From NCBI RefSeq assembly GCF_003340475.1, contig NZ_QBKA01000002.1:1745501-1809500 (forward strand): a DNA stretch of 64,000 nucleotides, read 5' to 3'. This stretch comes from Alteripontixanthobacter maritimus (GTDB lineage Bacteria; Pseudomonadota; Alphaproteobacteria; Sphingomonadales; Sphingomonadaceae). Of the stretch, positions 25,709 through 34,656 are shown piece after piece. Numbering within the stretch: the first letter of the stretch is position 1; each line of letters opens with the position of its first letter. The translations under genes and the position numbers were made by a program. The notes under the pieces are model-generated. The model was not told the origin of the DNA. It was given only the letters and a program-made list of their open reading frames with translations, and did not search any database.

Positions 25709-27127
25709 TTAGCTAGCAAGCTTGGTCTCGTTATCGCCGTCGCTTTTCTCGCCACCATCTTCAAGCGCTTTGACGTCGCTCGCCGTATAGCGCGGCGCGC
25801 CTTCGACGAGCGGCACTTCCTCGATCTCGCGCTTACCGATCTCGATGCCTTTTTCAGCCAGACGCTTGCCGGATGACAACACGTTACGTTCAAAGCTGCC
25901 GACGAATTTGTTGTAGTTTCCGACCGCTGTTTCCAGCCCCGAACCCATGCGTTTTAGATGACCTGCGGCGACGGCGAGGCGTTCGTACAGTTCCGCGCCC
26001 GCCTTGCCGATCTCCACTGCTTCCTGTGCGATGGTGTCCTGCCGCCAGACCTGCGCCACCGTGCGCGCAATGGCGACGAGGTTGGTCGGGCTGGCCAGCA
26101 GCACACCGTTCTGGAATGCGAAGTCCCACAGTTCCGGGTCGGCTTCCAGCGCGGCGGCGACGAAATGTTCGCCCGGCACGAACATCACGACATAGTCCGG
26201 CGCATCGTCGAACTGGCTTTGATAGGATTTCGCGCCCAGTGTCTGAACATGGTTGCGCATGGATTTCGCGTGCGCGGCCAACGCGGTCTTGCGGACATCG
26301 TCGTCATCCGCCTCGAACGCTTCCTGATAGGCGTTCAGGGATACCTTAGCGTCGATCACCAACTTCTTCTGACCCGGCACATTGACGATTGCGTCGGGCC
26401 GCAGGCGGCCGTCGGCGGTGTCGACCGAATGTTCCAGAATGAAGTCCGTATGCTGCGAAAGACCACATTGTTCGAGCACGTTCTGCAAAGCCCGCTCGCC
26501 CCACCGCCCGCGCGCCTTGGGCGCGTTCGTGAGCGAATTGCCGAGCCTCTGCGCCTCGCGCCGGACTTCCTCCTGCCCGCGCCGCATGGTCTCGATCAGG
26601 CCCGTAAGCTGGCCGAAACTGTCCACGCGTTTCGCTTCCAGCGCGGACACCTGATCCTCATAATCCTTCAATCGTTTACCGACCGGTTCGAGCAGCGATT
26701 TCAACCGCGCTTCGGACTTTTCTTCCGACTGCCCGAAGCGTTCATTGGCGCGCGCCAGAAACGCCTCCTGCGCCTTGCCTAGCACCGCCGCACCGGTGTT
26801 TTCGAATTCCTTAAGCAGCTTTTCCCGGCTTTCCTCAAGCAGCCGCTTCTGTTCCGCAAAACCAGCGGCCTGCGCTTTCAGCCCGGTCAGGTCCTCGTTC
26901 GCCCGGTCAAGCTTCTCCGCCAATGCGTCGGCGCGCGCGGCGCGGTCGCTCATGGTGGCAAGCTCCGGCGCCATGCGCGACAGCCTGTCCGCCAGCTCCT
27001 TAGCCTCCGTATCGCGTTCCTGATAGCGCGCCTGTAAGTCCTTTACGGGCCTGCCGCCGAAAAACCAGCCAATCAGCCCGCCGAGCAACAATGCGGCGAA
27101 AACGAAGACGATTACGAGTGTATCCAT
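25709..27127 (-). CDS. rmuC: DNA recombination protein RmuC
   Basis: A 472-residue RmuC. An N-terminal membrane anchor (LVIVFVFAALLLGGLIGWFF) is followed by a long coiled coil (about 30-190). The nuclease-like RmuC domain then shows KARGRWGERALQNVLEQCGL, RPDAIVNVPGQKKLVIDAKV (PD-(D/E)xK type D...DAK) and SPTNLVAIARTVAQVWRQD. It limits inversions at short inverted repeats in E. coli; given the many palindromic repeats in this genome segment, that is a pertinent activity. Start ATG 27127 precedes the hydrophobic anchor. Divergent from the copper-binding gene. Confidence 0.93.
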   Translation of the reverse strand: MDTLVIVFVFAALLLGGLIGWFFGGRPVKDLQARYQERDTEAKELADRLSRMAPELATMSDRAARADALAEKLDRANEDLTGLKAQAAGFAEQKRLLEESREKLLKEFENTGAAVLGKAQEAFLARANERFGQSEEKSEARLKSLLEPVGKRLKDYEDQVSALEAKRVDSFGQLTGLIETMRRGQEEVRREAQRLGNSLTNAPKARGRWGERALQNVLEQCGLSQHTDFILEHSVDTADGRLRPDAIVNVPGQKKLVIDAKVSLNAYQEAFEADDDDVRKTALAAHAKSMRNHVQTLGAKSYQSQFDDAPDYVVMFVPGEHFVAAALEADPELWDFAFQNGVLLASPTNLVAIARTVAQVWRQDTIAQEAVEIGKAGAELYERLAVAAGHLKRMGSGLETAVGNYNKFVGSFERNVLSSGKRLAEKGIEIGKREIEEVPLVEGAPRYTASDVKALEDGGEKSDGDNETKLAS

Positions 27128-27218
27128 CAACGGAACATAGCTGGAACGCAGGTGTGCGCCAACCCGAAAGCGGAACCAATCCCCCGCCCCGTTCGCTGCC
27201 TGACCGAAGGAGAATTCG

Positions 27219-27623
27219 ATGTCGATCAAGGAAATGATCCAGGATCACCCCGCCGTGGGTGACGGTTACAACGAACAGCTGGGCGAGGCCGTGAAGCACG
27301 CGATGTATGGCGCAGCGATTATGAATAGCTGCGCAGATGCGTGTCTGGCAGAAGACAACGCCAAGGAGCGCGCCGAATGTATCCGCCGCTGCCTCGACGC
27401 CTCCGATGCCTGCACCGCATTCTACCGCATGGGCAGCCGCCGGACGGGCGGCAATGTCGCCGCGATCAAAGCGATCGGCGCGGCCACGATAATCGCGTGC
27501 GAACAGTGCCTCGAACATTGCAGCAAGCACGACGATCCGCATTGCACGCGCTGCGCCACGATGTGCCGCGAAGTAATCGAAGATGTGACCAAGGCGATTC
27601 ACGGGCTTGGCAAGCACGACTGA
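27219..27623 (+). CDS. Four-helix-bundle copper-binding protein (Csp/DUF326-like)
   Basis: A 134-residue Cys-rich protein with the cytosolic copper-storage pattern. CADACLAED, CIRRCLDASDAC, CEQCLEHCSKHDDPHCTRCATMC give about thirteen Cys plus several His and Met lined up on helices. Relatives bind many Cu(I) ions inside a four-helix bundle. No signal peptide is present, so it acts in the cytoplasm. Start ATG 27219 follows GAAGGAG. It is divergent from rmuC and 32 bp upstream of a DUF1232 gene. Confidence 0.88.
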   Translation: MSIKEMIQDHPAVGDGYNEQLGEAVKHAMYGAAIMNSCADACLAEDNAKERAECIRRCLDASDACTAFYRMGSRRTGGNVAAIKAIGAATIIACEQCLEHCSKHDDPHCTRCATMCREVIEDVTKAIHGLGKHD

Positions 27624-27655
27624 TCGCACGAAACGGATGGTGCGAACGGGTCCGG

Positions 27656-28009
27656 TTGCGCGACTGGGCCCGGGCGTTGCTATGTGAAGTGGCGGTGCTT
27701 TGGCTGGCCGCCCGTGACCCTCGCACGCCCTTGCTGGCAAAGATTATCGCCGGCTTTGTAGCAGCTTACGCCCTGTCACCGATCGACCTGATACCGGATT
27801 TCATCCCGATTATCGGCTTGCTGGATGACGCGCTATTGATACCGGCGGGTATCTGGCTGGCAAGACGTCTAGTTCCGCATAATTTGATGACAGACCTGCG
27901 CTTAAAAGCGGATCAGGCGAAGCCTTCGCGATCCGCAATCGGAGCGGTGTTCGTTGTCAGTACCTGGCTCGCCATCGCAATGCTTGGATGGTCGTGGCTC
28001 GTGGGTTGA
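27656..28009 (+). CDS. DUF1232 (YkvA-like) membrane protein
   Basis: A ~117-residue YkvA-family protein identified by LWLAARDPRTPLLAKIIAGF and VAAYALSPIDLIPDFIPIIG followed by LLDDALLIPAG. A final membrane segment ends the protein (AVFVVSTWLAIAMLGWSWLV). TTG at 27656 (MRDWARALLCEV) is the best start by comparison with family length; no ATG exists between it and the upstream copper-protein stop. Function unknown. Convergent with def, 12 bp away. Confidence 0.82.
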   Translation: MRDWARALLCEVAVLWLAARDPRTPLLAKIIAGFVAAYALSPIDLIPDFIPIIGLLDDALLIPAGIWLARRLVPHNLMTDLRLKADQAKPSRSAIGAVFVVSTWLAIAMLGWSWLVG

Positions 28010-28021
28010 GCGAGAAGGACG

Positions 28022-28588
28022 TCAGGCCGCCTTGCGTAGCTTGTTCAGTTTCTTCAGCGCCATTTGCCGTTTCAACCGGCTCAAATGGTCAATGAACAGA
28101 ATGCCCTCGAGATGGTCCATCTCGTGCTGCAGGCAAGTCGCCATCAGCCCGTCCAGATCTTCCTCGTGGGTTTTGCCCTCGACATCCTGATACCGCACGC
28201 GGCAGGTCGCCGGACGGTCCACATCGGCATAAATTTCCGGGACCGACAGGCAGCCTTCCTGATACGTTCCGATATCCTCGGACGGATCGAGAATTTCAGG
28301 GTTCACGAACACGCGCGGCTCTTTCTTCAAAGGCTGGTGGGTGTGTTCGTGACCATCATGGTCGCAGGCTTCCGGCTCTGCATCCGGATCCTCGGGCTGC
28401 AAGTCGATGACCAGCACCCGCTTGGGCACGCCCACCTGGATTGCGGCGAGGCCGATGCCGGGGGCGTCGTACATCGTTTCGAGCATATCGGCGACAAGCG
28501 TTTTCAGCTCCTCGTCGAAAATTTCGACAGGGGTCGAGATCGTTTTCAACCGGGGGTCCGGCACTTCCAGAATTTCGCGTATGGCCAT
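28022..28588 (-). CDS. def: Peptide deformylase with His/Asp-rich insert
   Basis: A 188-residue peptide deformylase, removing the formyl group from new proteins. All three motifs are present: [17 protein letters not shown] (metal Cys) and [11 protein letters not shown] (metal His pair and catalytic Glu). Between the VLVIDLQ strand and RVFVNPEIL there is an extra ~22-residue insert containing [14 protein letters not shown], very rich in acidic residues and His, absent from E. coli Def. fmt is not directly adjacent as in many bacteria but lies 0.9 kb away on the other strand. Confidence 0.94.
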   Translation of the reverse strand: MAIREILEVPDPRLKTISTPVEIFDEELKTLVADMLETMYDAPGIGLAAIQVGVPKRVLVIDLQPEDPDAEPEACDHDGHEHTHQPLKKEPRVFVNPEILDPSEDIGTYQEGCLSVPEIYADVDRPATCRVRYQDVEGKTHEEDLDGLMATCLQHEMDHLEGILFIDHLSRLKRQMALKKLNKLRKAA

Positions 28589-28622
28589 GGGCGCTATTTA
28601 GTGCCGCCCGAAGCGCTATGCA

Positions 28623-28743
28623 ATCCTCCCCGCACTGGGGAGGGGGACCATCCGCAGCATGGTGGAGGGGCACGTCCGGTGTCGTGCTACGTTGAGGGTG
28701 CCCCTCCACCACTTCGTGGTCCCCCTCCCCCAAAGGGGAGGAT
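28623..28743. repeat. Palindromic intergenic repeat between recR and def
   Basis: A long imperfect inverted repeat. ATCCTCCCC at 28623 matches GGGGAGGAT ending at 28743, and the arms continue inward with GGGGGACCA...TGGTGGAGGGGCA against TGCCCCTCCACCAC...GTGGTCCCCC. It contains nested hairpins and fills almost the whole gap between def and recR. The recR stop codon lies on its right edge. It has the look of a REP/ERIC-type element. Confidence 0.85.
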
Positions 28744-29360
28744 CATCCTACCGGCCGCCTTGCCCGCAGCGCCTGCGCCAGTGTGCCTTCGTCGAGGTAA
28801 TCGAGTTCGCCGCCGACCGGCAACCCGTGAGCCAGCTGTGTTATACGTACCGGAAACTCCTCCAGCCGTTCGGCCAGATAATGCGCCGTCGTCTGACCCT
28901 CCAGCGTGGCGTTCATGGCGAGCACCACCTCCTCCACCGCGCCCGCGCCTTCGGCAGGCGAACGGTCCGCCACACGGTCGAGCAGAGCGCCGATCGACAG
29001 GTCGTCGGGCCGCACCCCATCCAATGCCGACAGCCTTCCGCCGAGCACGTGATAGCGACCGGTAAACAGCTTCGCCCGGTCGAGCGCCCACAGATCCGAC
29101 ACATCCTCCACCACGCAAAGGGACTTCACATCGCGGCGCGGGTCAGCGCAGATGCCGCAAGGGTTTTGCGTGTCGACATTGCCGCAAACGTCGCATTCGA
29201 CCAGCCGGTCCTGCACCGCCTGCAAGGCTTCGATAATTTGCCCCAGTGCGTTTTCCCGTCGCTTCACCAGCCACAGCACCGCGCGCCGGGCGGATCGGGG
29301 GCCGAGCCCGGGAAGCCGCGAAAGGGCGGCGGCGAGTGTTTCGATTTCCTGCGATGCCAT
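28743..29360 (-). CDS. recR: Recombination protein RecR
   Basis: A 205-residue RecR. It has the helix-hairpin-helix [20 protein letters not shown], the zinc finger [16 protein letters not shown] (about residues 56-71), the Toprim start [13 protein letters not shown] and the Walker-like C-terminus. It works with RecF/RecO to load RecA at gaps. Usually it follows dnaX and ybaB; neither is present here. Its stop codon lies at the edge of a palindromic repeat. ATG at 29360. Confidence 0.95.
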   Translation of the reverse strand: MASQEIETLAAALSRLPGLGPRSARRAVLWLVKRRENALGQIIEALQAVQDRLVECDVCGNVDTQNPCGICADPRRDVKSLCVVEDVSDLWALDRAKLFTGRYHVLGGRLSALDGVRPDDLSIGALLDRVADRSPAEGAGAVEEVVLAMNATLEGQTTAHYLAERLEEFPVRITQLAHGLPVGGELDYLDEGTLAQALRARRPVG

Positions 29361-29398
29361 GTGATCCGCCCCTGGTATACCCTACCCTGCTCGCCCCA

Positions 29399-29467
29399 AG
29401 CTTGTCGAATGACCGCTCTTTCTTCTAGCGCGGGCTACGAAGGACAACAGCATCCCTTCGACAGGCT
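29399..29467. repeat. Short inverted repeat upstream of fmt
   Basis: AGCTTGTCGAA (29399-29409) and TTCGACAGGCT (29457-29467) are reverse complements at 10 of 11 positions. The motif TTCGACAGGCTCAG is a widespread bacterial intergenic palindrome. It lies in the 145-bp gap between the divergent recR and fmt genes. Confidence 0.65.
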
Positions 29468-29505
29468 CAGAACGAGCGAGAATTTGTAAGTGAGAACATG
29501 ATATA

Positions 29506-30408
29506 ATGCGCATCGTCTTCATGGGAACACCGGATTTCGCGGTGCCGACACTTGGTGCGCTGGTCGAAGCGGGGCACGATTTGGTGGCCGCTTATACCCA
29601 GCCGCCACGCCGCGCAGGCCGGGGTAAGAAGTTGCAACCTTCGGCCGTGCAGATCGCTGCGGAGGAGCAGGGGATCGAGGTTCGCTCGCCCGCATCGCTG
29701 AAGGATGTGGGCGCGCAGGCCGATTTTGCGGCGCTGGATGCGGATGTGGCGGTCGTCGCGGCGTATGGTCTTATATTGCCGCGCGCGGTGCTGGATGCGC
29801 CAAAGCACGGCTGCCTCAACGTGCATGCGTCGCTGCTGCCGAAATGGCGCGGCGCTGCGCCGATCCAGCGGTCGATATTGGCAGGCGATAGCGCCACGGG
29901 TGTGACGATCATGCAGATGGAGGCGGGCCTGGACACAGGACCCATGCTGCGCGTGGTGCGCACCGATGTCGATGGCAAGACAGCGGGCGAGCTGACCGCA
30001 GAACTGGCGGAACTAGGCGCGGCAGCCATGGTCGAAACGCTTGCCGACCTGCCCTCCCACGACGCGCGGCCGCAAAACGATGCCGCCGCCACCCATGCGC
30101 CCAAGATCGACAAGGCCGAAGCGGCAATCGACTGGGCCAAGCCCGCCGGGCAGATCGAGCGGCAGGTTCGCGCATTCGCACCGTTCCCCGGCGCATGGTT
30201 CGCGCTCGATGGGGACCGGGTGAAGGTGCTTGCCGCGCAAGTGGTCGCGCGCGAGGGCAAGCCCGGCACCGTGCTCGACGACGCGTTTACGATCGCCTGC
30301 GGCTACGCGGCGCTGCGCCCAACGCGGCTGCAACGTGCGGGCAAGCCGACGATGAACGCGGAAGACTTCCTTCGCGGCAAGCCAGTGGCGTCCGGCACGC
30401 AATTATGA
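29506..30408 (+). CDS. fmt: Methionyl-tRNA formyltransferase
   Basis: A 300-residue Fmt. [19 protein letters not shown] starts the formyl-transfer domain. [20 protein letters not shown] contains the catalytic His and the formyltetrahydrofolate site, and [17 protein letters not shown] follows. The C-terminal ~95 residues form the tRNA-binding OB-fold. It formylates initiator Met-tRNA; the formyl group is later removed by Def (28022). Its stop overlaps the truA start (ATGA). Confidence 0.95.
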   Translation: MRIVFMGTPDFAVPTLGALVEAGHDLVAAYTQPPRRAGRGKKLQPSAVQIAAEEQGIEVRSPASLKDVGAQADFAALDADVAVVAAYGLILPRAVLDAPKHGCLNVHASLLPKWRGAAPIQRSILAGDSATGVTIMQMEAGLDTGPMLRVVRTDVDGKTAGELTAELAELGAAAMVETLADLPSHDARPQNDAAATHAPKIDKAEAAIDWAKPAGQIERQVRAFAPFPGAWFALDGDRVKVLAAQVVAREGKPGTVLDDAFTIACGYAALRPTRLQRAGKPTMNAEDFLRGKPVASGTQL

Positions 30409-31154
30409 CGCGACGCTTCGCCCTCACGCTGGAATATGACGGCACGCCCTTCATGGGCCTGCAACGCCAGCCGCATGGCCCTAGCGTGCAGCAAACGGTG
30501 GAGGATGCGGCGCGGGCCGTAACAGCCGAGGACGCCGTGATGTTTGCCGCAGGTCGCACCGATTCGGGCGTCCATGCGCTGGCGATGCGGGCGCATATCG
30601 ATCTGCAAAAAGACCTCACGCCGTTCCGGCTGATGGAGGCGCTCAATTACCACATGCGAACCGCGCCGGTGGCGGTCACGCATTGCGAAACCGTGCCGGA
30701 CGATTGGCATGCGCGGTTTTCCTGCACCGGGCGCGCCTATGAATACCGCATATGCAACCGACGCGCTCCGTTGACGCTGGAAGCGGACCGGGCGTGGCTG
30801 GTGCCGCAGGAGCTGGACGCGGAAGCGATGCACCGCGCAGCGCAGGCGCTCGTAGGCCAGCATGATTTTACGACCTTCCGATCCGCCCATTGCCAAGCAG
30901 CAAGTCCGCTAAAGACGCTGGATAGTCTGGACGTAAGCCGCGAGGGGCAGTCCGTCGTCATCCGCACCGCCGCCCGCAGTTTCCTGCATCATCAAGTCCG
31001 CTCGATAGTCGGGTGCCTTGCACTGGTCGGGATGGGGCGGTGGCGGGAACGGCGCATCGGCGACGCGCTGGCCGCGGCAGACCGCAACGAGTTGGGCCTG
31101 AATGCCCCGCCACAAGGTCTGTATTTCGTGGAAGCCATCTATCCCGAAAGCTGA
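30405..31154 (+). CDS. truA: tRNA pseudouridine(38-40) synthase
   Basis: A 249-residue TruA. The catalytic Asp is in [15 protein letters not shown] (about residue 54). [19 protein letters not shown] and [17 protein letters not shown] are family blocks. It isomerises uridines at positions 38-40 of tRNA anticodon arms. The ATG at 30405 overlaps the fmt stop, so fmt-truA are translationally coupled, an arrangement common in Sphingomonadales. Confidence 0.95.
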   Translation: MTRRFALTLEYDGTPFMGLQRQPHGPSVQQTVEDAARAVTAEDAVMFAAGRTDSGVHALAMRAHIDLQKDLTPFRLMEALNYHMRTAPVAVTHCETVPDDWHARFSCTGRAYEYRICNRRAPLTLEADRAWLVPQELDAEAMHRAAQALVGQHDFTTFRSAHCQAASPLKTLDSLDVSREGQSVVIRTAARSFLHHQVRSIVGCLALVGMGRWRERRIGDALAAADRNELGLNAPPQGLYFVEAIYPES

Positions 31155-31191
31155 TACGAGTTTTAAAACGCATACTGATTGGGAGTACGAC

Positions 31192-32304
31192 ATGACCACC
31201 ACCGGACAGCAGATTTTCACCACCCTTGCCGCCGACGGCACCTTGACCGTGGAAGTGGGCGAGCAGACCTTTCCCGATCCCAAACCGTCGCAAGTACTCG
31301 TCCGGATGGAAGCCGCCCCGATCAACCCGTCCGACCTCGCGCTATTGTTCGGCCCCGCCGATCTTGAAAACGCGGAATATTCGGACGGCAAGGTGGTTGC
31401 CAAGATGCCGGAACCTTTCGCCAGTGCGGCCAAGGGCCGTCACGGCCAGCGTCTGCCGGTCGGCAATGAAGGCGCAGGTACCGTGATCGCCGCCGGTGAC
31501 AGCGACGCTGCGCAGTCCTTGATGGGTCAGCGGGTCGCCTGCGTTCCGGGCAACGCCTTCAGCGAATATGCCATTGCCGAAGCCGCCATGTGTCTGCCGC
31601 TGGGCGATATTTCGGCTGAGCAAGGCGCGTCCGCTTTCGTCAATCCGATGACCGCGTTGGGCTTCGTCGAGAATGCCAAGATGGACGGGCAAAAGGCAAT
31701 CATCCATTGCGCTGCCGCATCCAATCTGGGTCAGATGCTGAACCGTATCTGCCAGGAAGACGATATCGCGCTGGTAAATATCGTGCGTAAACAATCGCAG
31801 GTGGAACTGCTGAAAGATCTTGGCGCTAAGCACGTTGTCAATTCATCGGACGACGATTTCATGAAGCAGCTGCGCAGTGCGATCGACGCGACGGATGCCT
31901 ATTATGGCTTCGATCCGATCGGCGGCGGGACCACGGTGGATGCATGTTTCAAGGCGATGGAGCAGGTCGCCAGCGCCAAGATGACCGAATTCAGCCGCTA
32001 TGGTTCGAACCAGCCAAAGAAGATGCACATTTATGGCCGGCTGGATCTCGGCCCGACGATCTTGACGCCCGCTTACGGCTTTGGCTGGACGCTGACCGGC
32101 TGGTTGCTCACCCCGTTCCTCGCCAATGCCGGAATGGAAGTGGTTGGCCGGATGCGTCAGCGCGTCCTCGATGGCCTGACGACGACATTCGCCAGCAATT
32201 ACAAGCAGAAGGTCGGGCTGAAGGAAATGCTGACCAAGGATGCTGCGCTGGATTACCGCGCCATGAAAACGGGTGAAAAATATCTGGTATCACCGCACGG
32301 ATGA
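31192..32304 (+). CDS. Zinc-binding-type MDR oxidoreductase (quinone reductase-like)
   Basis: A 370-residue medium-chain dehydrogenase/reductase. It has VLVRMEAAPINPSDLALLFG, LPVGNEGAGTVIAAG, VACVPGNAFSEYAIAEAAMC and a Rossmann part HCAAASNLGQMLNRICQED. The GxxGxxG glycine pattern is replaced by AAASNLG, which is seen in some NADPH-dependent alkenal/quinone reductases. The structural zinc cysteines are not evident. Start ATG 31192 follows GGGAG. A stand-alone gene, 37 bp after truA; substrate unknown. Confidence 0.82.
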   Translation: MTTTGQQIFTTLAADGTLTVEVGEQTFPDPKPSQVLVRMEAAPINPSDLALLFGPADLENAEYSDGKVVAKMPEPFASAAKGRHGQRLPVGNEGAGTVIAAGDSDAAQSLMGQRVACVPGNAFSEYAIAEAAMCLPLGDISAEQGASAFVNPMTALGFVENAKMDGQKAIIHCAAASNLGQMLNRICQEDDIALVNIVRKQSQVELLKDLGAKHVVNSSDDDFMKQLRSAIDATDAYYGFDPIGGGTTVDACFKAMEQVASAKMTEFSRYGSNQPKKMHIYGRLDLGPTILTPAYGFGWTLTGWLLTPFLANAGMEVVGRMRQRVLDGLTTTFASNYKQKVGLKEMLTKDAALDYRAMKTGEKYLVSPHG

Positions 32305-32351
32305 TTGGATGGATGTGAGTCCCTGCCAGTGCGGGGGCTCATACGCCGCTA

Positions 32352-33332
32352 TCAACGCCGCCCGAATTCCGCCTGTATCGCGTCAAAATTCGTAATTCCC
32401 TGCGCCAGCAGCAATTGCAGCAAAATGCGCGATTTCGCCGGACCGAGCGCGCGCGCAGCTACAAGACCCAGTCGGTCGTCATCGGGCTCTCTGTCCACCA
32501 GCGCTTCATCCACGCGCGAACTGCGCACCACCGGCACGCCCGCCTTGGCCGCATCGCCCAGCGCTTCGCGCACTGCGGCAGGCGCGTTGCCCTCGCCAAA
32601 CCCGGCCAGCACCACCCCCTGTGCCCCGCCTGCAATCGCAGAGGTTACCGCGCTGGCAGACATCCCGGCCACAGCATACAGCACCGCCACGTCGGGCATC
32701 GTTTTGGGTAACGGGTGGCGCGCACCCTCCCCCGTTCGCCATGGATCGGTGAACCATTCCAGACTGCCGGGTGTCGCGGCTGCGATCGGGCTTCGCGGGA
32801 AGCTGCGGAAGGCGGAGGTTCCGGTGGTTACGGCCTTGCGCACGTCGCGCGCGGAATGAACCAGATCGCCCATCACCACCAGCACCCCGCGTCCGGAAGC
32901 ATCAGGATTGCTCGCCACGCGCACGGCGTTGGCGAAATTGCGCAGTCCGTCGCTACCCACCGCATCGTCCGGCCGCATCGCGCCGACCAGCACCACCGGC
33001 TTGTCAGTCGGCAGGGTCTGGTCGAGCAGGAACGCGGTTTCCTCCGCCGTGTCGGTGCCGTGGGTCACGATTACGCCAGCGCAATCATCGTCTGCCAGCG
33101 CGGATTGAACTGCGGAATGCAGGGCCGCCCAAACCGGCAGTCCGATATCCTCCGACCCGACATTGGCGATTTGTTCGCCGGTAAGAACCGTATCGATGCC
33201 GAGCGCGGAAATTCGTGTCAAAAAATGTTCGATCCCGATCTGTCCGGGTCGATAATCGCGGCGGGTTGGCGAACCGGCCCGGCCGGCAATGGTGCCGCCG
33301 GTGGCGCAAACATGGATATAGGGACTGATCAT
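32352..33332 (-). CDS. L-asparaginase / glutaminase family protein
   Basis: A 326-residue asparaginase. The first catalytic threonine is in HVCATGGTIAGRAG and the second, with its aspartate, in VIVTHGTDTAEETAFLLD. VLVGAMRPDDAVGSDGLRNFANAVRVA is the third conserved block. No signal peptide is apparent with the start used (MISPYIHV); MPGRMISPY at 33344 is equally possible. Asparagine hydrolysis to aspartate and ammonia is expected, with possible glutaminase activity. Its start region is only ~100 bp from the divergent tRNA-Val gene. Confidence 0.88.
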   Translation of the reverse strand: MISPYIHVCATGGTIAGRAGSPTRRDYRPGQIGIEHFLTRISALGIDTVLTGEQIANVGSEDIGLPVWAALHSAVQSALADDDCAGVIVTHGTDTAEETAFLLDQTLPTDKPVVLVGAMRPDDAVGSDGLRNFANAVRVASNPDASGRGVLVVMGDLVHSARDVRKAVTTGTSAFRSFPRSPIAAATPGSLEWFTDPWRTGEGARHPLPKTMPDVAVLYAVAGMSASAVTSAIAGGAQGVVLAGFGEGNAPAAVREALGDAAKAGVPVVRSSRVDEALVDREPDDDRLGLVAARALGPAKSRILLQLLLAQGITNFDAIQAEFGRR

Positions 33333-33375
33333 GCGGCCGGGCATAGACCGATTTGCAGCCAATCGGTAATCGCAA

Positions 33376-33403
33376 TTGATTTTAACCTGGTGACCGCTAA
33401 AGG
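33376..33403 (+). promoter_or_regulatory. Possible promoter of tRNA-Val
   Basis: TTGATT (33376-33381) and TAAAGG (33398-33403) are separated by 16 bp and lie about 35 bp before the tRNA. The -10 is a poor match, so this is only a candidate. Confidence 0.3.
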
Positions 33404-33435
33404 AATGCGGCGCGGCCAATTTGGTGCGCAGACCA

Positions 33436-33511
33436 GGGCGGTTAGCTCAGCTGGTAGAGCATCTCGTTTACACCGAGAGGGTCGGCGGTTCGAACCCGTC
33501 ACCGCCCACCA
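33436..33511 (+). tRNA. tRNA-Val (anticodon UAC)
   Basis: The sequence folds as a complete 76-nt tRNA. GGGCGGT pairs with ACCGCCC in the acceptor stem and the D arm is GCTC/GAGC. The anticodon stem TCTCG/CGAGA encloses loop TTTACAC with anticodon TAC, and the T arm has TTCGAAC. CCA is encoded at 33509-33511. Confidence 0.97.
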
Positions 33512-33533
33512 TTTTCCCTCGAAATCCTGCCGT

Positions 33534-33965
33534 TCAGGCCTGGCCGCTATTAGCTTTCAGAATCGATGGCCGCCGGTTGTCGCATGGGCCGCCGGTCCCG
33601 TCGAAGGACCGCCGCGTCAGGCGCCGGGCACGATCCGAATCGATATTTTCCAGCGCATCGCACCGGTCGTCCGCTTCCACCATCTCGGCCAGATCCTCGA
33701 TTGCGTCTTCCGACCGCTGGATTTCATCCGCACCGCGCGTATTGCCCTTGTCGCGCAGTTCCTGCTCCACCAGATCGAGCATACGGGCCACCAGCCGCAA
33801 TTCCTCCGCAAGGCGGTGTTCCATGACGTCCTGCGATTTCTCGACCACGATTTGCGGCCGGAAACTTTCCCGCAATGCCTGCAAATGGGTTTGGGCGAGA
33901 CGTTCCATCTCGTCATCGTCAATCGGAGTGCCACCCGAGATGGCCTTTGCATATTGGAAGCTCAT
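33534..33965 (-). CDS. Helical protein of unknown function
   Basis: A 143-residue hydrophilic protein, MSFQYAKAISGGTPIDDDEM then a long acidic/basic amphipathic region (SQDVMEHRLAEELRLVARML, VEQELRDKGNTRGADEIQRS) that should form a coiled coil over roughly residues 40-105, and a disordered basic tail. No signal peptide or membrane helix. I do not recognise the family. It lies 54 bp downstream of the TlpA-like gene on the same strand and may be co-transcribed. Confidence 0.65.
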   Translation of the reverse strand: MSFQYAKAISGGTPIDDDEMERLAQTHLQALRESFRPQIVVEKSQDVMEHRLAEELRLVARMLDLVEQELRDKGNTRGADEIQRSEDAIEDLAEMVEADDRCDALENIDSDRARRLTRRSFDGTGGPCDNRRPSILKANSGQA

Positions 33966-34019
33966 CCGGCCGTAATATGCGGCATTGGATAACGGCGGAT
34001 TAAGTCTGTCGTAAATGTT

Positions 34020-34640
34020 TCAATCGCCAGACGCCCCGCCAAGCGCTTCGTCCAACGCCCCACGCGCGGCGGCACTCGACCAGTCGTAATCGCCGACCAC
34101 ACGCCAAACCTCCTGCCCGGAAGCATCGTACAGGATCGTTACCGGCAGTGTATTGGCCGGGATCGCGTCCATCAGCGCGTTTTTCGAATCGATCCACGCC
34201 GGCAGGTTCGCCAGCTGCCGCTCCGCCAAAAATGGCGCAACACGCTCCGCCTGCAAGTCCTGGCTGACCGTCAGCACACGCAATCCCCCTTCGTAATCGC
34301 TCGCCAGTTCGTCCAGCAGCGGCAGTTCCTTGATGCACGGCGCACACCATGTCGCCCACAGGTTGAGAAGCACCGGACCGCCTTGCAACGCGCCGGTGTT
34401 CAACGTCGCGCCATCGGGATCGGTCACTTCCACCGCCGGCATCAGGTCACCTGCCTGCGCGCGGTCGATGGTTCCGGTCGCGATCTCGCCTGACAAGTCC
34501 CCCTTGGCCCCGTCCAATCCGGCCTGTTCTTGCCCAGCCTCCCCTGCATCCCTATCGCAGCCGGATAGAGCCAAGAGGAACAGCACCGCCGTGAATGACG
34601 AACGCGATAGAGATGCAAGCGGCGACAGGACGGTGGGCAA
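34020..34640 (-). CDS. TlpA-like thiol:disulfide oxidoreductase lipoprotein
   Basis: A 206-residue periplasmic thioredoxin-fold protein. An N-terminal hydrophobic signal ends in LALSG-C, a lipobox, and the thioredoxin domain has [22 protein letters not shown] with the redox [26 protein letters not shown] holds the cis-Pro loop. Such proteins reduce cysteines in cytochrome c or other exported proteins. No ATG precedes the signal; TTG at 34640-34638 gives a sensible 27-residue signal peptide. The gene is head to head with argH with only about 16 bp between starts. Confidence 0.85.
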   Translation of the reverse strand: MPTVLSPLASLSRSSFTAVLFLLALSGCDRDAGEAGQEQAGLDGAKGDLSGEIATGTIDRAQAGDLMPAVEVTDPDGATLNTGALQGGPVLLNLWATWCAPCIKELPLLDELASDYEGGLRVLTVSQDLQAERVAPFLAERQLANLPAWIDSKNALMDAIPANTLPVTILYDASGQEVWRVVGDYDWSSAAARGALDEALGGASGD

Positions 34641-34656
34641 GGGCGGTTCCAATGCG

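Noticed and set aside
25958-26782. 274-codon plus-strand frame inside rmuC
   Set aside because: Antisense shadow of the RmuC coiled-coil and nuclease domain; no ribosome site, no family signature.
32311-32345. Hairpin between the MDR gene and asparaginase as a terminator
   Set aside because: The stem needs two G-U pairs and there is no T-run on either side, so I could not support it as an intrinsic terminator.
32715-33992. 425-codon plus-strand frame crossing asparaginase and tRNA-Val
   Set aside because: It reads straight through a tRNA gene and lies antisense to asparaginase and the 33.5-kb gene, so it cannot be a real coding region.
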